Source of the DNA: Nonomuraea rhodomycinica
GTDB lineage: Bacteria > Actinomycetota > Actinomycetes > Streptosporangiales > Streptosporangiaceae
Assembly: GCF_013363995.1 (NCBI RefSeq)
Contig: NZ_JABWGO010000004.1
Location: forward strand, 574,239-638,238
Reading direction: 5' to 3'
DNA length: 64,000 bases
Position numbers and translations under genes: made by a program. Below are positions 8,691 to 16,928 of the stretch, piece after piece. The notes beneath the pieces are model-generated. The model saw nothing but the letters and a program-made list of their open reading frames with translations. It searched no databases and was not told the origin of the DNA. The first letter of the stretch is position 1. Each line of letters begins with the position of its first letter.

Positions 8691-9497
8691 ATGTGGACCT
8701 TCACGACGGACGTCGCCGAGTACGCCGCGGCCGCGGAGCCGTTCCTGCTGGCCGATCCCGTGCGCAACACCGTCCCGCTGACCGTGCTGGCCAACATCCG
8801 CGACGGGATGCCGGCCCAGGGCGCGGTCTTCGGCTGGTGGACGTCCTGGGGTGAGGTGTGCGGCGCCGCGTTCCGGACGCCGCCCCGCGCGCTGGTGCTC
8901 GCCGACATCCCGGTCGAGGCGGCGGCCGCGCTCGCCGAGGAGTACGACGGCGAGATCCCCGGGCTTGTCGGGCCGCGCGCGGCGGTCGACGCGGCCTGCG
9001 CGGCGCTCGGCCGCTCCGGTGACGTCCGCGCCGAACGCCTCTACCGGCTCGGCACGCTCAAGCCGCCCGGGACGCCGGGGCGGGGCCGGGTGGCCACGGG
9101 CGGCGACCTGCCGCTGATGGTGGCGTGGCTGGACGCGTTCGGCGCCGAGGTCGGCATGGACCTCGGTGACACGGTGGAGGCCGCCACCCGTCGGCTGACC
9201 CGGCGTGAGCTCGTGGTGTGGGAGACGGACGGCGTGCCCGTCTCGATGGCCGGGGTGTCGCCCGCGATGGGCGGGGTCTGCCGCACCGGGCCCGTCTACA
9301 CGCCGCCGGCGTGCCGGGGACGCGGCCACGGCTCGGCCGTCACCGCGTACGCCAGCCGCCTGGCCCTCGACGAGCGGGGCGAGGAGGTGGTGCTGTTCAC
9401 CGACCTGGCCAACCCGACGAGCAACGCCATCTACCAGGCCATCGGCTACGAGCCGGTGGGCGACTACGCGCACGTGACGCTGGCCGGCTCGTCGTAA
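8691..9497 (+). CDS. GNAT-family N-acetyltransferase
   Basis: A 268-residue protein whose C-terminal half is a GNAT domain. The acetyl-CoA loop reads VYTPPACRGRGHGSAVTAYA (the R/QxxGxG/A motif), followed by the LFTDLANPTSNAIYQAIGYEPVG strand-helix characteristic of the fold. The N-terminal half (FLLADPVRNTVPL, GWWTSWGEVCGAAF) is like GNAT proteins that carry a degenerate first domain. The ATG at 8691 fits a GGCAGGA site better than the upstream ATG at 8655. Divergent from the sigma gene; substrate unknown. Confidence 0.85.
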   Translation: MWTFTTDVAEYAAAAEPFLLADPVRNTVPLTVLANIRDGMPAQGAVFGWWTSWGEVCGAAFRTPPRALVLADIPVEAAAALAEEYDGEIPGLVGPRAAVDAACAALGRSGDVRAERLYRLGTLKPPGTPGRGRVATGGDLPLMVAWLDAFGAEVGMDLGDTVEAATRRLTRRELVVWETDGVPVSMAGVSPAMGGVCRTGPVYTPPACRGRGHGSAVTAYASRLALDERGEEVVLFTDLANPTSNAIYQAIGYEPVGDYAHVTLAGSS

Positions 9498-9506
9498 TCT
9501 GTGCTC

Positions 9507-9719
9507 ATGCCACGCTACGAGTTCCGCTGCCGCGCCTGCGGCTCCACCTTCGAGGTGTCCCGTCCCATGTCCGCCTCCGGTGACCCGGCGACCTGCCCGG
9601 AAGGCCACGACGACACGGTCAAGCTGCTGTCGACCGTGGCCATGACCGGCGGCGGCTCCGCCCCGCGCCCGGCGGCCGGAGGCGGCGGCGGGTGCTGCGG
9701 AGGCGGCTGCTGCTCCTGA
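9507..9719 (+). CDS. FmdB-family zinc-ribbon protein
   Basis: A 70-residue protein starting MPRYEFRCRACGSTFEV with the CxxC knuckle of FmdB/YgiT-type zinc ribbons; the second metal pair is less canonical (TCPEGH). The C-terminus is a Gly/Cys-rich tail (GGGGGCCGGGCC) of low complexity. FmdB-type proteins are proposed small regulators, but the function is unproven. It lies 9 nt downstream of the GNAT gene and is probably cotranscribed. The GTG at 9501 is a less likely start. Confidence 0.8.
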   Translation: MPRYEFRCRACGSTFEVSRPMSASGDPATCPEGHDDTVKLLSTVAMTGGGSAPRPAAGGGGGCCGGGCCS

Positions 9720-9893
9720 CCCGGAGTCGCGCCCGGCCGTCGGCAGGGGCCTGCTGACCTGCGCATATGCTGGTGCGCTCAGGGCAGCGTGCACAGGCTC
9801 CGGCGCACCGGCCGGGCGCCGCGCACAGTTCGGCGGGAGGAGGGCTGACCTATCGTGCGGCCACACGTCGCGCCCTTCTCCGAGGAGCTGCTC

Positions 9894-11201
9894 ATGACAG
9901 CCGTCGAGCAACGCACGCTGCCCATCGGGGCGGCCTTCGACCGAATGCCGTTCACCCGCCGGCACGCGCTCATCGCCCTGGCCCTGTTCATCGCGTTCGT
10001 CATCGAGTCGTGGGAGCAGCTCGCGCTCATCTACGTCTCCGGTGACCTGAGCACGCGCTTCGGCATCGACGAGGGAGGCGTCGGCATCGTGCTCTCAGCC
10101 GTCGCGTTCGGCATGATCCCGGGCGTGCTCGTGTGGGGGCCCGTCGCCGACCGCGTCGGGCGCAGGCCGGCCGCGTTCTGGTCGCTGCTGGCCTACGGGG
10201 TGTGCGCGTTCGCCTCGGCCTTCGCGCCGGGCACGGCCGCGCTGGTGGGGATCAGGGTGCTGTCCGGCCTGGCCCTGGCGGGCGTCTACACCATCACCTT
10301 CCCCTACTTCCTCGAACTGCTGCCCACCCGGCACCGCGGGCGCGCGGCGGTGTACCTGTCGATCGGGTGGCCGATCGGCATGCTGGCCGCGATCGGCGCC
10401 TCGGTGACGCTGGGCGACCTGGGCTGGCACGTCGTGGTGCTCGCCAGCGCGGTGGCCGGGCTGTGGGCGTTCGCCGTCCGGGCCTGGGTGCCCGAGTCGC
10501 CGTACTGGCTGGCGGCGCGCGGCCGGCAGGACGAGGCGCGGGCCGTGCTGCGCACCCTGGGCAGCCCCGACGCCGACGCCGCGTTCACGGTGGCGACCAC
10601 GCGGGTGGGCCGCCCGCTCGACCTGCTCCGCGGCGGGCTCGCCCGGATCACCCTCGTCATGCTGGCGCTCAACTTCGTCTTCAACTGGGGGTACTGGGGG
10701 CTGCAGACCTGGCTGCCGACCCTGCTGCAGGGCAAGGGGCTGAGCCTGTCGGCCTCGCTCGGGTTCGCCGCGCTCAGCGCGCTCATGATGATCCCCGGGT
10801 ACGTGAGCGCCTCCCTGCTCACGGGCCGGTTCGGCCGCAAGCGGGTCTTCCTCGTCTACGTCGTCGCGGCGGCGCTCGGCGGTTTCTGGTTCGCCACCGC
10901 CGACACCACGTTCGAGCTGTACGCGGGCAACTTCGTGCTGTCGTTCTTCAGCCTGGGCGCCTGGGGCGTCTGGAACACCTGGAACGGCGAGTTCTTCCCC
11001 ACGGCGCTGCGCGGCACCGGCTACTCCTGGGCCACGGCCGCGCAGCTCGTGGCGACCACCGCCGCGCCGTCCGTCGTCGGGCTGCTGCTGGCCCGGGCCA
11101 CCGGGTTCACCGCGGTCATGCTCATCATCAACGCGTTCATGGTCGTGACCGCGCTGCTGGCCCTGCCGCTGCCGGAGACCGAGGGCCGGGAGCTCGAATG
11201 A
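9894..11201 (+). CDS. MFS transporter (metabolite:H+ symporter type)
   Basis: A 435-residue, 12-helix major facilitator. Motif A is seen as GPVADRVGRRP between helices 2 and 3 and is echoed in the second half as GRFGRKR; VPESPYWLAARGR between the two six-helix bundles recalls the sugar/aromatic-acid porter group. GAGGAG 6 nt before ATG 9894 sets the start. The stop overlaps the next gene (ATGA), so it heads the operon with the HyuA-N-like and DUF917 genes and probably imports, or less likely exports, the substrate of that pathway. Confidence 0.88.
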   Translation: MTAVEQRTLPIGAAFDRMPFTRRHALIALALFIAFVIESWEQLALIYVSGDLSTRFGIDEGGVGIVLSAVAFGMIPGVLVWGPVADRVGRRPAAFWSLLAYGVCAFASAFAPGTAALVGIRVLSGLALAGVYTITFPYFLELLPTRHRGRAAVYLSIGWPIGMLAAIGASVTLGDLGWHVVVLASAVAGLWAFAVRAWVPESPYWLAARGRQDEARAVLRTLGSPDADAAFTVATTRVGRPLDLLRGGLARITLVMLALNFVFNWGYWGLQTWLPTLLQGKGLSLSASLGFAALSALMMIPGYVSASLLTGRFGRKRVFLVYVVAAALGGFWFATADTTFELYAGNFVLSFFSLGAWGVWNTWNGEFFPTALRGTGYSWATAAQLVATTAAPSVVGLLLARATGFTAVMLIINAFMVVTALLALPLPETEGRELE

Positions 11202-12208
11202 TCGTCGGCGTCGCGCTCGCCCGGCCCGCCCCCGTGGTGGTGGCCGTGCGGGACGGCGCCCTTCTCCGGTCCGCGACCGCGCGCGCCGTCACCGGGACGG
11301 CGCGCGCGGTCTGCGTGGCCGCCGACCTCGACACGGTGCCGCTGGCGCCGGTGGCCGCGATCCGGGTGGGCGGCCCCTGCCCGCCGGCGCTCGGCCCGGC
11401 TGCGGGCCTGGGCGGTGGCGCGGCGGAGTCCACGGAAGCGGTGGGTCAGGGTGATGTCGCGGAGGCGGCGGTCCGTCCGCCCGCGGCCGTGATCGTGCGC
11501 GGCGGGCACAGCCTCACCGGCCGGCCGCTGGCCCCGCTCGACCTCGACGCGGTCCGCCGGTTCGCGGCCGGGTGCGGGCTGCGCGACTTCGCCGTCACGG
11601 CCACCGGCTCTCCCGTCCTGGCCGATCACGAGCTGGCCGTCGCCGCGGCCGTCGCGGCCGAGGTGCCGGGGGCGCGGATCACGCTGTCGTACGAGTTCGG
11701 CCGGCCGGGACTGCGCGAGCGGGAGCGCAGCGCGATCCGCAACGCCGCGCTCGGCCCCGGCGCCGGCCGCCTGGCCGACCGGCTGGCCCACGACTTCCCC
11801 GGGGCGCCCCTGTACTTCGCCCGCTCGGACGGCGGGCTGGTGTCCGCCCACTACTTCCGCCGCTACCCGGCGGCCTGTGACGGTGGACACGCCGTGAGCC
11901 TGGCCGCGGGCCGCACCGCCCTGGCCGGCGCCCCTGGGGAGGCGGAGGTGTCCGACGACGTCGTGGCGGCGTACGGGGCGACGCTCGGACGGCCCCAGGC
12001 GCGGGTGGAGCGCATCGTGCAGGCGCGCGGGCGCGCGGAGCTGGACCGGGCGCTCGCGGACGTCGGCGACGAGGCGCTGACCCGGGCGGTGAGCGCGGGG
12101 GCGGCGCCCGGCTCGGCCAGGATCACCGAGACGACCGTGAACCCGCTGTCCTACCTGCCCGACGGCCTCTACCGGGTGAGGGTGACCGCGGAGGGAGGCC
12201 CGCCATGA
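11198..12208 (+). CDS. Stand-alone hydantoinase/oxoprolinase N-terminal-like protein
   Basis: A 336-residue protein in which residues about 90-230 resemble the N-terminal part of HyuA: AAVIVRGGHSLTGRPLAPLD and ITLSYEFGRPGLRERERSAI align by eye with LSHEVAREWREYERTSSAV of the full-length HyuA encoded at 16.9-18.9 kb. The ATP-site DxGGTFTD motif of HyuA is missing, so this is probably not a complete ATPase. It may be a subunit or pseudo-enzyme. The ATG overlaps the MFS stop, and the stop overlaps a 23-codon ORF leading into DUF917. Companion genes imply cyclic amide or thiohydantoin metabolism. Confidence 0.68.
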   Translation: MIVGVALARPAPVVVAVRDGALLRSATARAVTGTARAVCVAADLDTVPLAPVAAIRVGGPCPPALGPAAGLGGGAAESTEAVGQGDVAEAAVRPPAAVIVRGGHSLTGRPLAPLDLDAVRRFAAGCGLRDFAVTATGSPVLADHELAVAAAVAAEVPGARITLSYEFGRPGLRERERSAIRNAALGPGAGRLADRLAHDFPGAPLYFARSDGGLVSAHYFRRYPAACDGGHAVSLAAGRTALAGAPGEAEVSDDVVAAYGATLGRPQARVERIVQARGRAELDRALADVGDEALTRAVSAGAAPGSARITETTVNPLSYLPDGLYRVRVTAEGGPP

Positions 12209-12276
12209 GTGCGCGTGACCCTCGCGCCCGAAGCGGGGCCCGGAGCAGGCGCCACGCGAGGGGAGGTCGCGGGTGA
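12205..12276 (+). CDS. Possible 23-codon coupling ORF
   Basis: ATG at 12205 overlaps the stop of the upstream gene (ATGA) and follows GGAGGGAGG, the best ribosome site in the operon. The very basic 23-residue frame (MSARDPRARSGARSRRHARG and three more residues) ends in TGA overlapping the GTG start of DUF917 (GTGA). Double 4-nt coupling would let ribosomes pass across the otherwise 64-nt gap. The peptide itself has no recognisable fold, and it may equally be chance. Confidence 0.35.
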   Translation: MSARDPRARSGARSRRHARGGRG

Positions 12277-13307
12277 GCCGCCTGATCGGGCCGGCCGAGC
12301 TGGACCTGCTGGCGGCGGGGGCGCGGCTGCTCGCCACGGGGGCGTCCGAGTCGTCGTCCGCGCTGGTGCGCGACTGGGCGGCGTCCGTGATCGGGGCAGG
12401 CGTGGAGCTCGTGGCGGCGGGCGAGCTGGATCCCGGCACCTGGTGCGCGGCCGTGACCCTGGTGGGCTCCACGACGGCCCTGTCGGAGCAGCTCCCGCGC
12501 GGGGACGAGCCGGCGCGGGCCGTACGGGCCCTCGAAGGGCGGCTGGGCCGGCGGGCCGGGGCGGTGGTGGCGCTCAACCTGGCGGCCGAGAACGCTCTGA
12601 TGCCGCTCGTCGCCGCCGCGGCCCTGGACGTGCCGGTGGTGGACGGAGACGGCACCGGCCGGGTGTTCCCGCTGGTGGAGCAGTCGACGTACACGCTGGG
12701 CGGGGTGAGCGCGGTGCCGCTGGCCATCGCCGGCGCCTCGGGGGAGCTGGCGGTGCTGGAGACCGCCCCCGACCGGGTCGAGGAGCTGCTGCGGCCGGTC
12801 GTGCTGGCGATGGGCGGCTGGGGCGTGGCGGCCTGCTATCCGATGGAGGCGGGCGAGCTGGCCCGGGTGCTGGTGCCGGGCACGGTGAGCCGGCTCCTGG
12901 AGGCCGGCGAGAAGGGGGCGCCGCGCGAGGTGGCCGCGCCGTTCGGCGTCCGTACCCTGTGCCGGGGCCGGATCCTGGCGGTGGAGGGCAGCAGCGGACA
13001 CGGCGGCGAGCTGGCGATGCCGTCGCTGCCGTCGAGCATCGTGGTGCAGGAGCTGGAAGGGCTGCGCCGCCTGGTACGGCTGGAGGCGCACAACGAGATC
13101 GTGCTGGCCCTGGCCGACGGCGCGGTGGTCGCCAGGGCGCCCGACCAGATCTGCATGATCGCGTGCGGTGACGGGCTGGTCGTGGACGTCGACAAGGCCG
13201 AACCGGGGCTGGAGGTGGAGGTCATGACCGTGACGGCCGCGCCGGTCTGGCACACGGAGGCGGGACTGGCGCTCGGCGGTCTGCGCGCGTTCGGGATCCG
13301 GCTGTGA
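12273..13307 (+). CDS. DUF917 / S-methyl-thiohydantoin desulfurase-family protein
   Basis: A 344-residue protein of the DUF917 family (now named S-Me-THD domain after a thiohydantoin desulfurase). Visible family features include ALNLAAENALMPLVAAAALDVPVVDGDGTGR near residues 92-126, followed by VFPLVEQSTYTLGG. In other genomes DUF917 genes sit next to hyuA/hyuB, as here. GGGGAGG precedes the GTG start. The inferred role is processing of a hydantoin-like ring alongside the HyuA-N-like protein; the actual substrate is unknown. Confidence 0.8.
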   Translation: MSRLIGPAELDLLAAGARLLATGASESSSALVRDWAASVIGAGVELVAAGELDPGTWCAAVTLVGSTTALSEQLPRGDEPARAVRALEGRLGRRAGAVVALNLAAENALMPLVAAAALDVPVVDGDGTGRVFPLVEQSTYTLGGVSAVPLAIAGASGELAVLETAPDRVEELLRPVVLAMGGWGVAACYPMEAGELARVLVPGTVSRLLEAGEKGAPREVAAPFGVRTLCRGRILAVEGSSGHGGELAMPSLPSSIVVQELEGLRRLVRLEAHNEIVLALADGAVVARAPDQICMIACGDGLVVDVDKAEPGLEVEVMTVTAAPVWHTEAGLALGGLRAFGIRL

Positions 13308-13388
13308 GCGGCGGGTTGCGTGCGGAAGGGGGCCGGCTGTGAGCGGCGGGTTGCGCGCGGACGGGGGCCGGCTGTGAGCGCGGCCGGG
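13301..13388. repeat. 35-bp tandem duplication at the DUF917/PucR junction
   Basis: A 35-bp unit beginning GCTGTGAGCGGCGGGTTGCG and ending GGGGGCCG occurs at 13301-13335 and 13336-13370 with two mismatches, and a third partial copy starts at 13371. Each copy carries a GTGAGC word. Because 35 is not a multiple of three, the three GTGs are in different frames and only the last (13374) opens the PucR frame. The first overlaps the DUF917 stop. Confidence 0.85.
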
Positions 13389-15236
13389 TTTCCCGGGCGG
13401 CCCGGCGCCGGCTGGGAGGCCCCGGTGACCGTGGCCGAGCTGGTCGAGGGCGGTCCGCTGGCCGGGGCGCGCATGTACGGCGCCGGACGCGACCCGGTGC
13501 GCCAGGTGCGGATCGTGGACGAGCTGGCGGTGTTCGGCACGGTCGCCCCGCACACGGCGGTCGTGCTGATCGGCGCGGCCGCGGCGGGCGGCTGGGCCGT
13601 CGAGATGGCCGTGCGCCGGGCGTGGGAACAGGCGGCGGCCTGCGTCATCGCGCCGTCCGGAGGGCTGGACGAGGGCTCGGGCGAGGCGCTGGCGGAACGG
13701 CTCGGCGTGACCCTGGTCTTCGTCGACGAGGACCCGCTGGTCACCGCCGTCCACGTCGCGTCGGCCGCCTCCCGGCCGGAGGCGGCCCGCACGCAGCTCG
13801 TCGCCCGCTGCGCGACGCGGCTGGCCGGGGACCGCCCGTCCGTGCGGCGCGTGCTCGGGGTGCTCAACGCGGAGCTGCCCGGCACCTCGGTCGCCTTCCT
13901 CGACCCGTACGGCGACCACCTGGCGGGCAGGCGAGCCACGGGCCGGGGGCGGGACGGCTGGACCGTCGAGGTGGACGTGGCCGACGCCGACGGCGCCACG
14001 CTGGGCAAGCTGGTGGCGGGCGGGTCGTCCCGTTCGCCCGGGTGGCCGGCGGTGGTGCGCACGGTGCTGGAGCTCGCGCTGGCGCCGCTGGCGGCGTGGG
14101 CGGCCACCGAACGGCTCCGCGCCTGGCAGGACTTCACCGTCCAGGAGGCACTCGCCGAACGCCTCCTGACCCTCCCTCCCGAACCCGCGCATCACGGGCC
14201 GGTATCCCGTCAGGCGGCCCCTCATCAGGTCGCTTCCCGTCAGGTGCCCCCTCACGAGGTCGCACGGCAGGAGGCTGCACGTGAGGAGGTCGCCCGTGAG
14301 GTGGCCGCGCGTGAGGTGGCCGCGCGTGAGGTGGCCGCGCGTGAGGAGGTCGCGCGTGAGGAGGTCGCAGTCCGTGAGCCCGGCATTCGCGAGGGCGTCT
14401 CTCACGATCCCGCGTCTCACGATCCCGGGTCTCACGACCTCGCGTCTCACGAGGCGGCGTCTCACGGGGCGGCCTCTCGTGAGGCTGGGCTTCCTCGTGG
14501 GGCCGGGCTTCCGGGGCGGCGCGGGGGTACGTCCTCCCCGACCCCTCGGGAAGAGCCCTCCGGGGCCGAGGAGGGCGCGTACGAGCAGGTGACAGACGAG
14601 GTGCGGGCGGCGGCGGCCGCGCTCGGCTGGGCGGTGCGCGGGCCTCTCACCGCCTACCTGGTCCGCCCGGCCGGGGGACGGCCCGACGCCGTCCGCGCCC
14701 GCGCCCTGATCGCCGCCGCTCTCGGCCCCGTGCCGGTGGTGCGCCGGGGCGAGGGATGGGCCGGCTGGTCGGGGGTGTCCCCGGACGAGCTGGCCGTACG
14801 GCTGCGGCGGTGCGTCGAGTCGACGCCGTGGCCGTGCGCCGCCGGAGCGGGCGCCCCCGTCGGCGGGCTCGGCGCGGCGGAGGAGTCGCTGCTGGGCGCC
14901 GAGGCCGCCGCCTTCGTGGCGGGACCGGGGACGGTCGCGCGCGCCGACCGGATGGGACCGGCCGAGCTGCTCGGCGCCATCCCGGCGGACGCGCTGCGGG
15001 CGCCCGCGTCGGTGGTGCTGCGACCGCTGCTCGCCGTGGACCGCGATGGCACGCTGCTGCGCACGCTGGCCGCGGTCCTCGACGAGGGCGGGGCGCTGAA
15101 GGCGGCCGAACGCCTGGGCGTCCACCGCAACACGGTCACGACCCGCATCGAGCGGATCAGGGCCGCGGGCTTCGACCTGGAGGACGCCGCCACCCGCCTC
15201 GCCCTCCAGCTCGCCTGCCGTGTCCTGCTGCCCTGA
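13374..15236 (+). CDS. PucR-family transcriptional regulator with repeat insert
   Basis: A 620-residue protein. Residues about 15-130 form the PucR sensory domain (TVAELVEGGPLAGARMYGAG) and the C-terminus is the PucR-type helix-turn-helix (ALKAAERLGVHRNTVTTRIERI). PucR proteins control purine, amino-acid or hydantoin catabolic genes, fitting its place as last gene of the MFS/HyuA-N/DUF917 operon. Residues about 270-402 are a low-complexity insertion of pentapeptide repeats not expected in the family. The GTG at 13374 follows a GGGGG run and is the only in-frame copy of the duplicated start. A ligand is not predictable. Confidence 0.85.
   Translation: MSAAGFPGRPGAGWEAPVTVAELVEGGPLAGARMYGAGRDPVRQVRIVDELAVFGTVAPHTAVVLIGAAAAGGWAVEMAVRRAWEQAAACVIAPSGGLDEGSGEALAERLGVTLVFVDEDPLVTAVHVASAASRPEAARTQLVARCATRLAGDRPSVRRVLGVLNAELPGTSVAFLDPYGDHLAGRRATGRGRDGWTVEVDVADADGATLGKLVAGGSSRSPGWPAVVRTVLELALAPLAAWAATERLRAWQDFTVQEALAERLLTLPPEPAHHGPVSRQAAPHQVASRQVPPHEVARQEAAREEVAREVAAREVAAREVAAREEVAREEVAVREPGIREGVSHDPASHDPGSHDLASHEAASHGAASREAGLPRGAGLPGRRGGTSSPTPREEPSGAEEGAYEQVTDEVRAAAAALGWAVRGPLTAYLVRPAGGRPDAVRARALIAAALGPVPVVRRGEGWAGWSGVSPDELAVRLRRCVESTPWPCAAGAGAPVGGLGAAEESLLGAEAAAFVAGPGTVARADRMGPAELLGAIPADALRAPASVVLRPLLAVDRDGTLLRTLAAVLDEGGALKAAERLGVHRNTVTTRIERIRAAGFDLEDAATRLALQLACRVLLP
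14281..14370. repeat. Six 15-bp tandem repeats inside pucR (array 1)
   Basis: Six consecutive 15-bp units; three are identical (GTGAGGTGGCCGCGC) and three are variants (GTGAGGAGGTCGCNN). They encode (A/V)REVA or REEVA pentapeptides, predicted helical and highly charged. Degenerate units precede the array from about 14250. Confidence 0.9.
14400..14489. repeat. Six 15-bp tandem repeats inside pucR (array 2)
   Basis: Six 15-bp units starting TCTCACGATCCCGCG and diverging to TCTCGTGAGGCTGGG, encoding SHDPA, SHDPG, SHDLA, SHEAA, SHGAA and SREAG. The CTCACG core is the reverse complement of the CGTGAG core of array 1, so the two arrays form an interrupted inverted repeat that could fold as DNA or RNA. 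Confidence 0.9.
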
Positions 15237-15287
15237 TCCCCGGCGCGACGTGATCGTCCACAGGCGGCCTCACACCCGCGCGCCGCA

Positions 15288-15315
15288 GGCGGGAAGGAGA
15301 TCTCGCCTTCCCGCC
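15288..15315. terminator. Hairpin between convergent pucR and hyuB
   Basis: GGCGGGAAGG and CCTTCCCGCC form a perfect 10-bp stem around an 8-nt loop (AGATCTCG), located between the ends of two convergent genes. Probable bidirectional terminator without T-runs. A short direct repeat (CGCCGGTCAGGA) follows on the hyuB side. Confidence 0.65.
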
Positions 15316-15332
15316 GGTCAGGAGCCCGCCGG

Positions 15333-16928
15333 TCAGGAGGCGTGGGTGCTCGTCGCGGTCGCGGCGCCGTAGCCTCCGCCGCCGCCCGACTCGCAGCGCA
15401 GCACGTCCCCCGCTGTCACGGGCAGCGCGTTCACCTTGAGCATCCGGCGCTCGTCCGCCCGGCCGGGGTTGAGGGTGACGCTCGGCGGGGCGCCCGCCTC
15501 GCCGCCCGCCAGCCCCCACGCCGGGGTGACCGACCGCTCGAACCACAGCGACAGCGAGGTGTCGGCGCAGAACTCGTACTCGCGGACCACGCCGTCGCCG
15601 CCCCGCCACCGGCCCGCGCCGCCGCTGCCGGGCCGCACCTCGTAGCGGGTGACCCGGACAGGGAAGAGCGTCTCCAGCACCTCGATCGGCATGTCGCGCA
15701 GCGAGCCGTTGACGTTGTTGATCAGACAGGTCTCGCCGTCGCCGCCCTCCCAGGCGCCCCAGCCGCCGACCGTGGCCTCCTGCGAGACGTACAGCTTGCC
15801 GGTGCGCGGGTCGGTGCCCGTGAACTGGACGATCATGGAGTCGCCGTACGAGGCCGCGGCGGCCCGCTCCGGCATCACCGGCGCCAGCGCCTTGACCACG
15901 AGGTCGATGAGCAGCCCGAGGTGCGAGTAGTAGTACTGGCAGGCGGCGGGGGAGCGGGCGGCCAGCATGGACCCGGGCCGGGTCTCCACCGTCAGCGGCC
16001 GGAACGAGCCGCCGTTGAGCGGCACGTCGCCCGACACGAGCAGCTTGTAGCCCACCCGCACGGCGGCCACCGCCTGGGCGGCGCCGCAGTTGACCGGGCC
16101 GAGCGCCTGGTCGGCGCAGTCGGTCAGGTCCACGCGCATCGACTCGCCCGTCACCGTGATCGTGACGTTCACCGGGAGGGGCGTGGCGAGGTCGATGCCG
16201 TCGTTGTCGAGGTGGCCGCCGGCCCGGTACACGCCGTCGGGGATGGCGGCGATCGCGGCCCGCTCCATGCGCTCGGTCTGGGCGAAGATCTCGTCGCGGG
16301 CGGCCATGACCGTGCCGAGGCCCCACCGGGTGACGATCTCGCTCAGCCGCCGCTGCCCCATGAGGACGCAGCTCACCTGGGCGCGCAGGTCGCCGAGCGT
16401 GGCGTGCGGGAAGCGGACGTTGGCCCCGATCACCTCGTGCAGGTCCACGCAGGGCCGCCCGCCCTCGTACACCTTGACCGGGCCGAGCCGCAGCCCCTCC
16501 TGGAAGATGGAGGTGGAGTCCATGGAGCCGCCGGGGTCCTTCGAGCCGACGTCCAGCCAGTGCGCCCGCGACGCCGCGAACCCGGCCAGCTCGCCGCCCA
16601 CGAAGATCGGCCCGTACACGGTGACGTCGTTGAGGTGCGTGCCGCCGATGTAGGAGTCGTTCAGCACCCACACGTCGCCCTCGCGCCAGACCTGCGGCCC
16701 GTGGCGGCGCTCGGTCTCGCGGGTGCACACCTCCAGGTTGCCCAGGAAGATCGGCAGGCCGGACGACTGCCCGAGCACGTTGTGGTCGCGGTCGAGCAGC
16801 GCGACCGCGCAGTCCTTGGCCTCGTAGATGACCGGCGTGTAGGAGCTGCGGATGAGCGTGGTGTTCATGTCCTCCGCCGCCTGGACGAGCGCGCAGCGGA
16901 TGATCTCCGTGGTCACGGGGTCGATCAC
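15333..16928 (-). CDS. hyuB: Hydantoinase B / oxoprolinase family subunit
   Basis: A 531-residue HyuB-type subunit. It opens with IDPVTTEIIRCALVQAAEDM and continues with SSYTPVIYEAKDCAVALLD, LNDSYIGGTHLNDVTV, a Gly-rich GPVNCGAA segment and the C-terminal GGGGGYGAA typical of the family. With HyuA it forms an ATP-dependent cyclic-amide hydrolase (N-methylhydantoin, 5-oxoproline, or acetone-carboxylase relatives). Its GTG start overlaps the HyuA stop by 4 nt (GTGA), confirming the operon. The substrate is not predictable; adjacency to DUF917 and PucR genes suggests a hydantoin-like ring. Confidence 0.92.
   Translation of the reverse strand: MIDPVTTEIIRCALVQAAEDMNTTLIRSSYTPVIYEAKDCAVALLDRDHNVLGQSSGLPIFLGNLEVCTRETERRHGPQVWREGDVWVLNDSYIGGTHLNDVTVYGPIFVGGELAGFAASRAHWLDVGSKDPGGSMDSTSIFQEGLRLGPVKVYEGGRPCVDLHEVIGANVRFPHATLGDLRAQVSCVLMGQRRLSEIVTRWGLGTVMAARDEIFAQTERMERAAIAAIPDGVYRAGGHLDNDGIDLATPLPVNVTITVTGESMRVDLTDCADQALGPVNCGAAQAVAAVRVGYKLLVSGDVPLNGGSFRPLTVETRPGSMLAARSPAACQYYYSHLGLLIDLVVKALAPVMPERAAAASYGDSMIVQFTGTDPRTGKLYVSQEATVGGWGAWEGGDGETCLINNVNGSLRDMPIEVLETLFPVRVTRYEVRPGSGGAGRWRGGDGVVREYEFCADTSLSLWFERSVTPAWGLAGGEAGAPPSVTLNPGRADERRMLKVNALPVTAGDVLRCESGGGGGYGAATATSTHAS

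Noticed and set aside
14281..14489. CRISPR array
   Set aside because: Units are 15 bp, contiguous, in frame and without spacers; these are coding tandem repeats.
12123..15125. 1000-codon open frame on the minus strand opposite DUF917/pucR
   Set aside because: Composition is Arg/Gly/Pro/His low complexity and it runs antisense to two recognisable genes; its LTRGHLTRGH repeats are just the pucR DNA repeats read backwards.
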